NCBI GenBank assembly: GCA_027364495.1
Contig: DAHXPE010000514.1
Span: 1-6,353 of the forward strand
DNA from: Candidatus Heimdallarchaeota archaeon
GTDB taxonomy: Archaea > Asgardarchaeota > Heimdallarchaeia > Hodarchaeales > LC-3
DNA: 6,353 bases
Direction of reading: 5' to 3'
The notes beneath the pieces were generated by a model. That model did not search any database. It had not been told where the DNA came from and saw only the letters and a program-made list of their open reading frames with translations. Of this stretch, positions 1 to 6,256 are shown piece by piece. Made by a program: the position numbers and the translations under genes. Position 1 is the stretch's first letter; the number at the start of each line of letters is the position of its first letter.

Positions 1-1
1 A

Positions 2-940
2 TCATTAAGTTTATATACAATTTTAGCATTGGTTTTGCTATTTTTAATCGACTTAACGTTCCGAGTTTTAAGATGGTATGTTCTATTATTATCGCAGGAG
101 CATAATCTCCCTTTTAAAGCATTAATGTATCCTTCTTTTGCTGCTAATTTCTTAAATTTAATCTTACCAGGAAGATTGGGTGATTTAATTCGGTTATATG
201 CTCTAAGGGATAAGTACCAAGTTACCTATAGTGTTGGTTTGTCAGTTATCGTTGTAGAACAAGTAATAAATTTGATGAGCTTAATTATTGTGGCTTCATT
301 AGCTATGGGTTTAATATTAATTAGTGGTATAAATTTAAAATATGAAATTCTCAATTCTCTTTTACCTTATGCGTTTCTAGGATTCCTTATAATAATAGCA
401 GGTATAGCATTATTGTTTATTATTGACCCAAATAAATTTATACCTTTGTTTTCTTTTTTACCAGAAAAAATTAATGCAAAAGTGGTAAGATTAATTCATA
501 CTTTTGCTTTTGGGCTTAAAACCATAAAAAGTAAATTTTATATATTTTGGCTTGCACTTGGAAGTTCTATGATAATTTGGATTATAGAAGGAATTATGAT
601 ATGGCTTTTAACATTACATTTCATTTCTCCAAAGTATGAATTTCAAGTAGCCCTATTTGCTAGCAATATAGGAAATTTGAATTTTCTTTTTCCAGTTCTA
701 CCTGGTGCAGCTGGTACATATGAGCTCTTTTTAGCATTTGTTTTGTCATTATCTCCACTTTATGTTGGTACTTATGCTACTTCTGTTGGTTTTGCAGATA
801 GAATTATTAAAACAGCAATATTAGCAGTATTAGGGGTTATTTCATTATTGAAATTGGGATCTGATACATTTACTGTTATAAGAAGAAAAACTAAAGAAGT
901 TCAACAAATTGAAGAAGTCAAAAAAGAGTTTGCTGATTAA
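2..940 (+). CDS. UPF0104 / lysylphosphatidylglycerol synthase TM-region family membrane protein, 5'-truncated by the window
   Basis: The reading frame is open from the left edge, so the gene begins outside the window and 312 residues are visible. A TTG at 29 could be read as a start, but the frame continues upstream without a stop and the family normally has another membrane segment or more there, so a partial gene is the better call. Counting from the codon at base 2, the protein has about six or seven hydrophobic segments. It shows the family's two signature regions: LPGRLGDLIR at about 55-64, followed by VVEQ near 84-87 (usually VVER), and FPVLPGAAGTYE at about 230-241. The C-terminal 25 residues are charged and probably cytoplasmic. 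Known relatives include the flippase part of bacterial MprF and the C-terminal part of haloarchaeal AglD, so a role in lipid or polyprenyl-linked glycan handling at the membrane is possible. The substrate cannot be told from sequence. A catalytic domain could lie upstream of the window. The family assignment is confident; the function is not. Confidence 0.85.
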   Translation, partial: SLSLYTILALVLLFLIDLTFRVLRWYVLLLSQEHNLPFKALMYPSFAANFLNLILPGRLGDLIRLYALRDKYQVTYSVGLSVIVVEQVINLMSLIIVASLAMGLILISGINLKYEILNSLLPYAFLGFLIIIAGIALLFIIDPNKFIPLFSFLPEKINAKVVRLIHTFAFGLKTIKSKFYIFWLALGSSMIIWIIEGIMIWLLTLHFISPKYEFQVALFASNIGNLNFLFPVLPGAAGTYELFLAFVLSLSPLYVGTYATSVGFADRIIKTAILAVLGVISLLKLGSDTFTVIRRKTKEVQQIEEVKKEFAD

Positions 941-977
941 AAAAAATTAACAAATTTAATCATGCCAAGGGGGAAAA

Positions 978-1030
978 GGCAGACGATAAGTAGTGTTTTG
1001 ACCACTTCTTAGAAAAGCCATGCGCCTGCC
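978..1030 (-). ncRNA. Candidate structured RNA (two-tier hairpin)
   Basis: Two nested stems can be drawn. The outer arms are 978-985 and 1023-1030. Read on the minus strand, GGCAGGCG pairs with CGTCTGCC over all eight positions with one G-U wobble; the plus strand has an A-C mismatch there instead. The inner arms are 988-995 and 1003-1010, AAGAAGTG against CACTACTT on the minus strand, seven of eight paired around a seven-base loop. The 5' internal side has 12 unpaired bases and the 3' side two. On the minus strand an AT box TTTTTAAA (1054-1061) lies about 27 bases before the outer stem, and a T8 run (941-948 region) lies after it, which favours minus-strand transcription. It lacks C/D boxes and the 3' ANA of H/ACA RNAs, so no known class was recognised. 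GC-rich foldable islands in AT-rich archaeal genomes are often RNA genes, but this remains an inference. Confidence 0.35.
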
Positions 1031-1034
1031 TATC

Positions 1035-1043
1035 TTATAAATA
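1035..1043 (+). promoter_or_regulatory. TATA-like archaeal promoter element
   Basis: TTATAAATA resembles the archaeal TATA box. Its centre lies about 26 bases before the ATG at 1065, the spacing expected for a transcript beginning at or next to that codon. It could drive the doubtful small frame or a long-leader transcript for the phosphodiesterase. The sequence is nearly symmetrical (TTTATAAG on the other strand), so direction is uncertain. Confidence 0.35.
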
Positions 1044-1064
1044 CGAAAGATTGTTTAAAAATGT

Positions 1065-1295
1065 ATGTATTCGAAAACAATAAGTCATTGTAATTTTACT
1101 AAACATAACGAGTTAAATCTACCTTTTAAAAATAAAAAATTAAATGTAAAAACCTTGTTTTTTAATGGTTATTACTACCCATTGAATTTGATAGGAAAAC
1201 ATTTAGAATTGCAAATGACAAAAATCAAATTTACTAATAAAGTTACAACTCAATCTTCAAATAAAAACAATCCATTCAGTCAAAATTTACTTTAA
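1065..1295 (+). CDS. Doubtful small hypothetical protein (76 codons)
   Basis: An uninterrupted frame from ATG to TAA ends immediately before the phosphodiesterase. In its favour, a good TATA-like box lies about 26 bases upstream, suiting a leaderless start, and it fills an otherwise empty stretch. Against it, there is no Shine-Dalgarno sequence. The product is dominated by Lys, Asn, Leu, Phe and Thr, has no Asp and only two Glu, and shows no domain, signal peptide or membrane segment. That is the composition expected from translating random AT-rich DNA. An alternative reading is that this is simply the leader of the phosphodiesterase transcript. No function is proposed. Confidence 0.2.
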   Translation: MYSKTISHCNFTKHNELNLPFKNKKLNVKTLFFNGYYYPLNLIGKHLELQMTKIKFTNKVTTQSSNKNNPFSQNLL

Positions 1296-1305
1296 TGTGA
1301 ACAAA

Positions 1306-2016
1306 ATGCTAATTGGTGCACATAGAGGTGCTTTTAAAGACACTCCTTCTTTGGATGAAAATTCAATGGCAGCATTTAAAAGAGCTATTGAATTTAAATG
1401 TGATTATGTTGAATTTGATGTTCATAAAACACTTGATGGAAAATTTGTAATCCATCATGATGAATTCTTGAGTTTTAATAATCAAAAATTTAATTTGAAG
1501 AATACTTCTTGGAATGGTTTTTTGGAAAAGTATACCCTGCCTATAACAAATGAAAAATTACCATTGTTAGAAGATGTCATAAGTATTTGTAATAAGAAAA
1601 TAAAAATGAATGTAGAAATAAAAGATCCCACCATAGGATCGGAGGTTGTTGAAGTTATGTTAAGATCTGGAGTCAGTGCTCAAGATTTTTTCATTTCCTC
1701 ATTTCATCAATCAGTTTTAATGGATATTTCTAGGTCCCATAAGGAAATTTATTTAGGATTTCTATTTATGGGGAATCCTTGGTCAATTAAAAACGCTAAA
1801 TTGGCTAAAAATTTTTCATGTAAATCTATAAATCCATATTATAAATTTTTAAATAAAAAATTATTGAATTTTGCATTAAAAAATAATTTAGAAGTTCATT
1901 CTTGGACTGTTAATGGAAAAGCAATTGATAAAATTATGAGATTAGAATCTATAACCAGTATCATAACAAATGATGTACTTGATGCTTTAGCAAAACGTGA
2001 TGAATTGAAATCATAA
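1306..2016 (+). CDS. Glycerophosphodiester phosphodiesterase (GDPD family, UgpQ-like)
   Basis: The product should hydrolyse glycerophosphodiesters to glycerol phosphate and an alcohol, with a divalent metal, in a TIM-barrel fold. Counting from the ATG at 1306 (236 residues), the GDPD motifs appear in order: AHRG at 5-8, ENS..AF at 18-24, EFDVHKTLDG at 36-45 with metal ligands Glu36 and Asp38, HHD at 50-52 with catalytic His51, PLLEDVI at 86-92, NVEIK with Glu104, NPYYKFLN near 176-183, HSWTVN at 198-203 and a final ITND near 220. Nothing essential is missing, and the length is normal for the short cytoplasmic type; there is no signal peptide. A GTG at 1297 would add three residues. The ATG was preferred because it begins right at the first barrel strand; neither start has a clear Shine-Dalgarno sequence. 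The neighbouring UPF0104 membrane protein suggests, but does not prove, a lipid-related setting. Family assignment is firm; the exact substrate is unknown. Confidence 0.93.
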   Translation: MLIGAHRGAFKDTPSLDENSMAAFKRAIEFKCDYVEFDVHKTLDGKFVIHHDEFLSFNNQKFNLKNTSWNGFLEKYTLPITNEKLPLLEDVISICNKKIKMNVEIKDPTIGSEVVEVMLRSGVSAQDFFISSFHQSVLMDISRSHKEIYLGFLFMGNPWSIKNAKLAKNFSCKSINPYYKFLNKKLLNFALKNNLEVHSWTVNGKAIDKIMRLESITSIITNDVLDALAKRDELKS

Positions 2017-2050
2017 AAAAATTTGTTCGAATCCATACATATTTAGAGCA

Positions 2051-2058
2051 TTTTTTTT
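2051..2058 (+). terminator. T8 tract, probable archaeal terminator after the phosphodiesterase
   Basis: A run of eight T residues lies about 35 bases after the phosphodiesterase stop codon. Archaeal RNA polymerase commonly terminates at such oligo-T runs without a hairpin. In an AT-rich region the match could be chance. Confidence 0.4.
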
Positions 2059-2121
2059 CTATAATATTTAAAATATATGAACAGAATTTAAAATCATACC
2101 TACAAACTATTTATCAATTCG

Positions 2122-2128
2122 TATATTA
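2122..2128 (+). promoter_or_regulatory. TATA-like box of the Arf-like GTPase gene
   Basis: TATATTA is centred about 31 bases before the GTPase ATG, which would place the transcript start only a few bases ahead of that codon. This fits a leaderless or very short leader, and no Shine-Dalgarno sequence is present. The assignment rests on position and AT pattern only. Confidence 0.35.
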
Positions 2129-2155
2129 TTGTTCAAATAAATTACGTGAACTTAA

Positions 2156-2725
2156 ATGGGTTTATTTTCTATCTTTAGAAGAAATAAAGTTGCCTTAAAA
2201 GGTAATGTAGCATTTATTGGCCTAGGTTATGCTGGTAAAACAACAATATTGAATAGACTTCGTAGTAACGAATTTGTAGATGATACAATCAGAACTATGG
2301 GTCTTAATGTCGATGCTTTTGAATATAACGGCATCAAATTTAGCGCTTTTGATTTAGGAGGGCAAGAAACTTTCAGAATGATATGGGAACCCTATGTTTC
2401 TAATGCAATTGCAGTTGTTTATGTTATTGATTCATCTACACCTGAATTATTTCAAGAATCAGCATCTGTTTTGCATAATGTCCTTACATATATTCCGGAC
2501 AATGCTACGTTGCTAATTTTAGCTAATAAATCTGATTTAGCTGGACCTAATACATTAGATCAAATAGTAGCAGCATTTGATTTTTATAAATTGCAGACAA
2601 CAACAAATTTAGCTAGAATTAACATTTTTTATATTTCTGCGAAAACAGGCGATCAATTTGAAGACGCTTTTGATTGGCTAGCAGAATCAGTAACTAAAAA
2701 CATTATACTGCAATCAAAAAGATAA
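2156..2725 (+). CDS. Arf/Sar-like small GTPase
   Basis: A 189-residue Ras-superfamily GTPase with the Arf/Sar pattern. The P-loop GLGYAGKTT is at 22-30 (Lys28, Thr29). Switch I is TIRTMGLNVD at 44-53, with Thr47 matching the Arf TIG threonine. Switch II is DLGGQE at 66-71, with Gln70 in the position of catalytic Arf Gln71, then a Trp at 77. NKSD is at 124-127 and SAK at 161-163. All nucleotide-binding residues are intact, so it should bind and hydrolyse GTP. The N-terminus MGLFSIFRR has Gly2, a hydrophobic patch and then basic residues, like the membrane-binding amphipathic helix of Arf proteins. Archaea have no known N-myristoyltransferase, so any membrane contact would rely on the helix itself. 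There is no C-terminal prenylation cysteine. Arf-like GTPases of this quality are typical of Asgard archaea and eukaryotes. No GEF, GAP or roadblock/longin partner is adjacent, so the pathway is unknown. Confidence 0.93.
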   Translation: MGLFSIFRRNKVALKGNVAFIGLGYAGKTTILNRLRSNEFVDDTIRTMGLNVDAFEYNGIKFSAFDLGGQETFRMIWEPYVSNAIAVVYVIDSSTPELFQESASVLHNVLTYIPDNATLLILANKSDLAGPNTLDQIVAAFDFYKLQTTTNLARINIFYISAKTGDQFEDAFDWLAESVTKNIILQSKR

Positions 2726-2758
2726 ATTCTAATAAATTTAGGGTCTTTTCCTTTAGTC

Positions 2759-2784
2759 TACTTAAAATCTTTTTTATTTAAGTA
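2759..2784 (+). terminator. Inverted repeat with T-rich loop after the GTPase gene
   Basis: TACTTAAA (2759-2766) and TTTAAGTA (2777-2784) form a perfect eight-base inverted repeat around a ten-base loop that contains T6. It lies 34 bases after the GTPase stop codon. The T run suits archaeal termination; the weak, AT-only stem may also help protect the 3' end. Could be chance in AT-rich DNA. Confidence 0.35.
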
Positions 2785-2797
2785 TAAAGCATATTAG

Positions 2798-2962
2798 TCT
2801 GAGAACTTAGCTTTCACACCAGTCGCTGGTCATATTGTTCCAAAAGAAAAAGTTATTACTTGTTCCGATATTTGAGATACTATTTCTTTGAAAATAGAAG
2901 CAGTAGAGAAAGCTATAGATCATAAACTTTTTTCTTCTTTATACCGAATCCAAAAATTTTAA
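2798..2962 (+). pseudogene. Possible gene remnant with one internal TGA
   Basis: Between the GTPase and the small basic protein, the frame of base 2810 reads as 54 codons that look like protein, including the segment AFTPVAGHIVPKEKV before the break and KIEAVEKAIDHKLFSSLYRI after it. The composition is balanced, with a predicted helix in the second half. It begins directly after a TAG with no start codon, is broken by TGA at 2873-2875, and ends at TAA 2960-2962. Missing start plus internal stop fits a decayed fragment in the same orientation as its neighbours. I do not recognise the family. Recoding of TGA as selenocysteine is conceivable in archaea that use it, but with no start codon and no visible SECIS-like element it is unlikely. 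Random open sequence remains possible. Confidence 0.25.
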
Positions 2963-3012
2963 AGTACTGAAACTCCTATTGTATTGAAATAATTTTAAAA
3001 TTTTAATATTAT

Positions 3013-3019
3013 AAGGAAG
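3013..3019 (+). promoter_or_regulatory. Shine-Dalgarno sequence of the small basic protein
   Basis: AAGGAAG ends ten bases before the ATG at 3030. It is the clearest ribosome binding site in the window and supports both the start codon and the reality of this small gene. The other plus-strand genes here lack one. Confidence 0.5.
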
Positions 3020-3029
3020 TTTCAAAAAA

Positions 3030-3302
3030 ATGTCAGATGAAAAAAAAGAAGGTCTTTTTAAAAAAGTAGGAAAAGGAGCTCTTAAAACAGGTACTGATTC
3101 AGTCAAAGGAGCGGTTATGGGTACAGTTACTGCTGCTGCAGCTGATGTCGTTAAAGAAGGGATCAAACAGGCGACAAATGCTTCTGGTATCCCTCAAAAA
3201 AGCGATAATGCAAAAGGTGGTCTTGAAGGACAATTAAAACAAAAAGAAAATGAAATTAAGAAAAAACTTGTCAAAGAAGCAATTAAAAAATCTTTAAAAT
3301 AA
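3030..3302 (+). CDS. Small Lys/Gly/Ala-rich hypothetical protein (90 residues)
   Basis: I do not recognise a family. The 90-residue product is strongly basic, with roughly a quarter Lys. Residues 8-47 form a Gly/Ala-rich stretch with regular small residues (GKGALKTG, GAVMGTVTAAAADVV), followed by a polar linker rich in Gly, Ser and Asn (about 50-66) and a Lys-rich amphipathic helix to the end. There is no signal peptide and no Cys. The small-residue spacing resembles glycine-zipper or membrane-surface helices, while the charge would also suit nucleic-acid binding; neither can be decided. A good Shine-Dalgarno sequence ten bases upstream and protein-like codon use support a real gene. It converges with the helicase gene, with three bases between the two stop codons, so the transcripts must overlap at their 3' ends. 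A minus-strand frame over its 5' half is a shadow. Confidence 0.7.
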   Translation: MSDEKKEGLFKKVGKGALKTGTDSVKGAVMGTVTAAAADVVKEGIKQATNASGIPQKSDNAKGGLEGQLKQKENEIKKKLVKEAIKKSLK

Positions 3303-3305
3303 ATC

Positions 3306-6215
3306 TTAAAAACGTACTGCCGGTTCCATGAATTCATCTTCATCATTTTCGTCATCATTGGCAATTCCATCTGCATCAATATCAAAATCATCAGATTCAT
3401 AGGATTCTGATTGACTTTCTTGTTCTGCCAATTGAATGTCAGCTGTAACATCTTCTGTTAATGTAGGGATAACATGGGATCGTCTTAAATTGTTTATAGC
3501 TTCGTCAAACAGATCTAAGGTAATCCCAATATCCATTCGTTGGATGAGATTTCTTATCTGAGTCATTAAACTAAGAACACGTCGGAGATGGTTAACTATA
3601 TCTCCTTCACTCATCGTTGTCAAAGGTGTCAATTCATCTAAGTCTTTTCCTTCGCACCATAATCGTGCGATCTCAGGTAAACGTAAAGAAAAATTCCTGG
3701 TTATATTAACTTCAGGAATATTATGAAAAATTTCTCGGCTTTGAAATTTTTGATCCAGGCTTTTGAGGATATTATAGACGTTCAATACTCTTCTACTTTT
3801 AATTTTTGGAGTTCTCTCAAAAGCTCCCTTCTCCTTCCGTCCTAAACTGAAAATAGCAAATAAAGCAACTAATTCCGATGGTTTTAAGCCATCAAATAAT
3901 TTTCTATGAAGAGCTTCTGCTATTAAAATATCATTATCATGGTGAATATTTGACAAAACATAACCTTTTTCATTTAATTCACCTTTATTGGTTACAAACT
4001 TAAAATCAATCAGAAGACTCATCATTCTCTTAAAGGCATCATAAGAAAGATTTTCTGTTTCCATCATTCGTTTTTTAATTGAAAGGTATTTTTTGTTTAG
4101 CCTATTAATTCTCAGAAAGGCATCTTTATGCTCGAAATACAGCTCACAATTGAAACATGGATGCTTTTCAAGTTCAATGACAACTTCATTTACTTCTTCT
4201 TTTTCCATTGCTAATGAAATAAATTCTATGTTTTCAGTTTCTAAACTACCACGAATAATTTGTTCAGCAAATTTCGAATCTTCTATCAGATGTGATTCTA
4301 AAGCTTGTTGTAGATTAAATTTGATTTCTGTAAAAAGTTGAAGATATTTTTTTGTTTCATAATCATAATGTTCTGGTTTAATTTTATTGAATGGAAAAAT
4401 CATCGAATAAATACTGTATTCATTTGGTAATAAACGAGCTGTTCGTCCATTTTCTAAAAGTGCAATAATGGGGAAAAAATTATGCTCATCCATAATTTTC
4501 TTTTCTTTTTCAAGTCCAACAATAACACCTACTAACGGTTGATTCTCTCTTTGAGCCTTTAGTCTGATTACCTTGCCGAGTGGAAGATATTGATTCCAAA
4601 TGGATTCAACGATTTCTTTTGTTTTATCGTTACGTAAATCAAGCTCAATTCTTGCGTGAAGTGCTTTATATTCTCTGTTGAGACCAATGAATTTTTCAAC
4701 TTCTGTAATTGCTTCTTCATTTGAAAATGATTTAATACAATTAATGCCTTTGTCAATCTCTTTTTTAACATCTTCAGATTGTTGCTTTGATCTTAGATTA
4801 GATGAAATTCTATCCTTATCAGCCGTAAATTCTTTATAAGAAGATTTTAATAAAGCAACAATATCTTTCAGTTCTCGGCCTTGTAACAAATTACAAATGG
4901 CATTATAAGAGAGGCGAAATTGACTTTCAAGAGGTTCAGGTTCACCATCAAAAATAGCTTTAATTTCTTCGTTGTCAGCTACAAGATTGTGAACCAGAAT
5001 TGCATTGCCATAAGAATCAATGCCTCGTCTACCTGCTCTACCTGACATTTGATTAAATTCACCAGCAAGTAAAAGACGAAAATTAACACCATCAAATTTT
5101 TCAATAGAATGAAAAACTACAGACTTTGCTGGTAAATTTAGTCCCATAGCAAAGGTTTCTGTGGCAAAAAGAACTTTAATTAATCCTTTGGCAAATAAAG
5201 TTTCGATAAATTCCTTTACAATTGGTAAACAACCAGCATGATGAAAAGCAATCCCCTTTTTAGCATAATCAATGGTAATGCTGATCTGTTCTAGGTCCTC
5301 TACAGCATCAAGACTAGTTTTGTACTCGTTAATATGGTTTAAAATCTCATTATATTCAGCTTTATTAGTGATAAATTGCAAATCACTATTATAAACATAT
5401 TTTGCAGCTTTTTCTGTTGCTTTTCGAGAAAAAATGAAATAGATAATTGGATAAAAACTCTGGTCTAATTCATGTAAAATATCCATAGGTGAGAAAAAAT
5501 CGTTACCAAAAACTGTATGAATTTTATTTTCAGGTTTTCGACCTTTTTTGACAGCTCTTTGATTTTTGCTTTTCTTTTTTAAAGCTAAAACATCTTTTTG
5601 ATTTACCTGAATTTCTCCTGTATACTTATGTAATTTCCCATTAAAATAATAAGGCTGAAGGGGAACAGGTCTTACGAAATGCTTAATTAAATTGAATGGT
5701 CTCTTTTTAATTGCTTCCATCCAGTCTTTAATATCCTCAGCATTTGGAATAGTTGCAGAAAGCATGATAATAGGTATTTCTGGTGGCAATAGGATTAAAC
5801 TTTCTTCCCACACAACTCCACGTTCAGGGTCATTGATATAATGAATTTCATCGAAAACCACCATACCGACATTTGTTATTTCTCCTTGATCGACATACAA
5901 GATGTTTCTCAATACCTCAGTGGTCATAATAAGGATTGATGCATCTCTATTTATTGATACATCGCCAGTTAAGATTCCTACATTATTGCGGCCATATTCC
6001 TTTGAAAAATCACGAAATTTTTGGTTTGATAATGCTTTTATTGGAGATGTATAAATTAATCTTTTAAAATTCTTAGATACATGTTCAATGGCATAATCAA
6101 CTACCAAAGTTTTTCCTGCACCAGTAGGTGCTGATATAATAACAGATTGATCGTTATCGACGTATTTAAACGCCTCAATCTGAAAATCGTCTAGTTGTAA
6201 ATTTTTATATAACAA
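3306..6215 (-). CDS. Ski2/Mtr4-like DExH RNA helicase with DSHCT domain
   Basis: A 969-residue superfamily 2 helicase expected to unwind RNA with ATP and probably to feed a degradation or processing nuclease. Motifs in order: Q-like LDDFQ at 8-12, motif I APTGAGKT at 29-36, Ia TSPIKALSNQ at 56-65, Ib TTEVLRN at 98-104, II DEIH at 122-125, III SAT at 153-155, a Ski2-type HHAGCLPIVKE at 325-335, V ATETFAMGLNLPA at 351-363, and VI QMSGRAGRRG at 389-398. A basic linker lies at 212-231. Residues about 540-605 resemble the KOW-like insertion of Mtr4/Ski2. HPCFNC at 685-690 with His696 matches the HPxxxC...H pattern of this group. Residues about 720-900 are the DSHCT domain, including GDIVNHLRRVLSLMTQIRNL. 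An acidic tail (930-963) ends the protein. The start is TTG; an upstream TAG leaves no ATG or GTG option, and the first internal ATG would delete motif I. No exosome gene is adjacent. Confidence 0.93.
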   Translation of the reverse strand: MLYKNLQLDDFQIEAFKYVDNDQSVIISAPTGAGKTLVVDYAIEHVSKNFKRLIYTSPIKALSNQKFRDFSKEYGRNNVGILTGDVSINRDASILIMTTEVLRNILYVDQGEITNVGMVVFDEIHYINDPERGVVWEESLILLPPEIPIIMLSATIPNAEDIKDWMEAIKKRPFNLIKHFVRPVPLQPYYFNGKLHKYTGEIQVNQKDVLALKKKSKNQRAVKKGRKPENKIHTVFGNDFFSPMDILHELDQSFYPIIYFIFSRKATEKAAKYVYNSDLQFITNKAEYNEILNHINEYKTSLDAVEDLEQISITIDYAKKGIAFHHAGCLPIVKEFIETLFAKGLIKVLFATETFAMGLNLPAKSVVFHSIEKFDGVNFRLLLAGEFNQMSGRAGRRGIDSYGNAILVHNLVADNEEIKAIFDGEPEPLESQFRLSYNAICNLLQGRELKDIVALLKSSYKEFTADKDRISSNLRSKQQSEDVKKEIDKGINCIKSFSNEEAITEVEKFIGLNREYKALHARIELDLRNDKTKEIVESIWNQYLPLGKVIRLKAQRENQPLVGVIVGLEKEKKIMDEHNFFPIIALLENGRTARLLPNEYSIYSMIFPFNKIKPEHYDYETKKYLQLFTEIKFNLQQALESHLIEDSKFAEQIIRGSLETENIEFISLAMEKEEVNEVVIELEKHPCFNCELYFEHKDAFLRINRLNKKYLSIKKRMMETENLSYDAFKRMMSLLIDFKFVTNKGELNEKGYVLSNIHHDNDILIAEALHRKLFDGLKPSELVALFAIFSLGRKEKGAFERTPKIKSRRVLNVYNILKSLDQKFQSREIFHNIPEVNITRNFSLRLPEIARLWCEGKDLDELTPLTTMSEGDIVNHLRRVLSLMTQIRNLIQRMDIGITLDLFDEAINNLRRSHVIPTLTEDVTADIQLAEQESQSESYESDDFDIDADGIANDDENDEDEFMEPAVRF

Positions 6216-6222
6216 TATACTT

Positions 6223-6226
6223 ACCT
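6223..6226 (-). promoter_or_regulatory. Weak Shine-Dalgarno and TATA-like box of the helicase gene
   Basis: AGGT on the minus strand lies seven bases before the TTG start codon and supports that start. A TATA-like TTTTATAC at 6233-6240 is centred about 22 bases upstream of the TTG, slightly close for a leaderless transcript. A more distal AT box near 6262 would leave a leader that includes the AGGT. Which is used cannot be decided from sequence. Confidence 0.3.
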
Positions 6227-6256
6227 AAAAATGTATAAAATAATCCTTGATTGCAA

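Larger units (their letters stand above)
941..1305. other. Intergenic stretch with structured GC-rich element, TATA-like box and one doubtful reading frame
   Basis: These 365 bases separate the UPF0104 gene from the phosphodiesterase. The first part has an A8 run (T8 on the minus strand) just after the UPF0104 stop, then a locally GC-rich block at about 961-1030 that can fold (annotated separately). A TATA-like box at 1035-1043 follows, then an AT-rich 230-base frame of doubtful coding status. No tRNA fits the GC-rich block: there is no D-loop GG signature and no T-loop GGTTCRA-type sequence. Confidence 0.6.

Noticed and set aside
965..1030. tRNA-like reading of the GC-rich block (seven-base loop TTTTGAC with TTG as an apparent anticodon)
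   Set aside because: The anticodon-arm resemblance is not backed by a D arm, a T arm with a TTC-type loop or an acceptor stem.
2818..2830. Palindrome ACCAG-TCG-CTGGT as an operator or terminator
   Set aside because: Five-base arms with a three-base spacer, no following T run, and it falls inside the protein-like remnant, so chance is the simpler explanation.
2939..3166. Minus-strand open frame over the 5' half of the small basic protein
   Set aside because: It is a shadow of the plus-strand gene, which has a good ribosome binding site; the antisense product has a composition forced by the Ala/Gly/Lys codons.
3194..3451. Minus-strand frame spanning the helicase 3' end and the small gene
   Set aside because: Met/Asn/Leu-rich product produced by shifting the acidic helicase tail; no independent signals.
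4093..4341. Plus-strand frame inside the helicase
   Set aside because: Antisense shadow of a continuous, motif-rich coding sequence.
4568..4771. Alternate minus-strand frame inside the helicase
   Set aside because: Out-of-frame shadow with no motif or ribosome binding site.
6213..6228. Eukaryotic 5' splice-site lookalike (AGGTAAGT on the minus strand) just before the helicase start
   Set aside because: All genes here are continuous with short intergenic gaps and no matching branch point or acceptor is needed; the match is chance and the AGGT more simply serves as a weak Shine-Dalgarno sequence.
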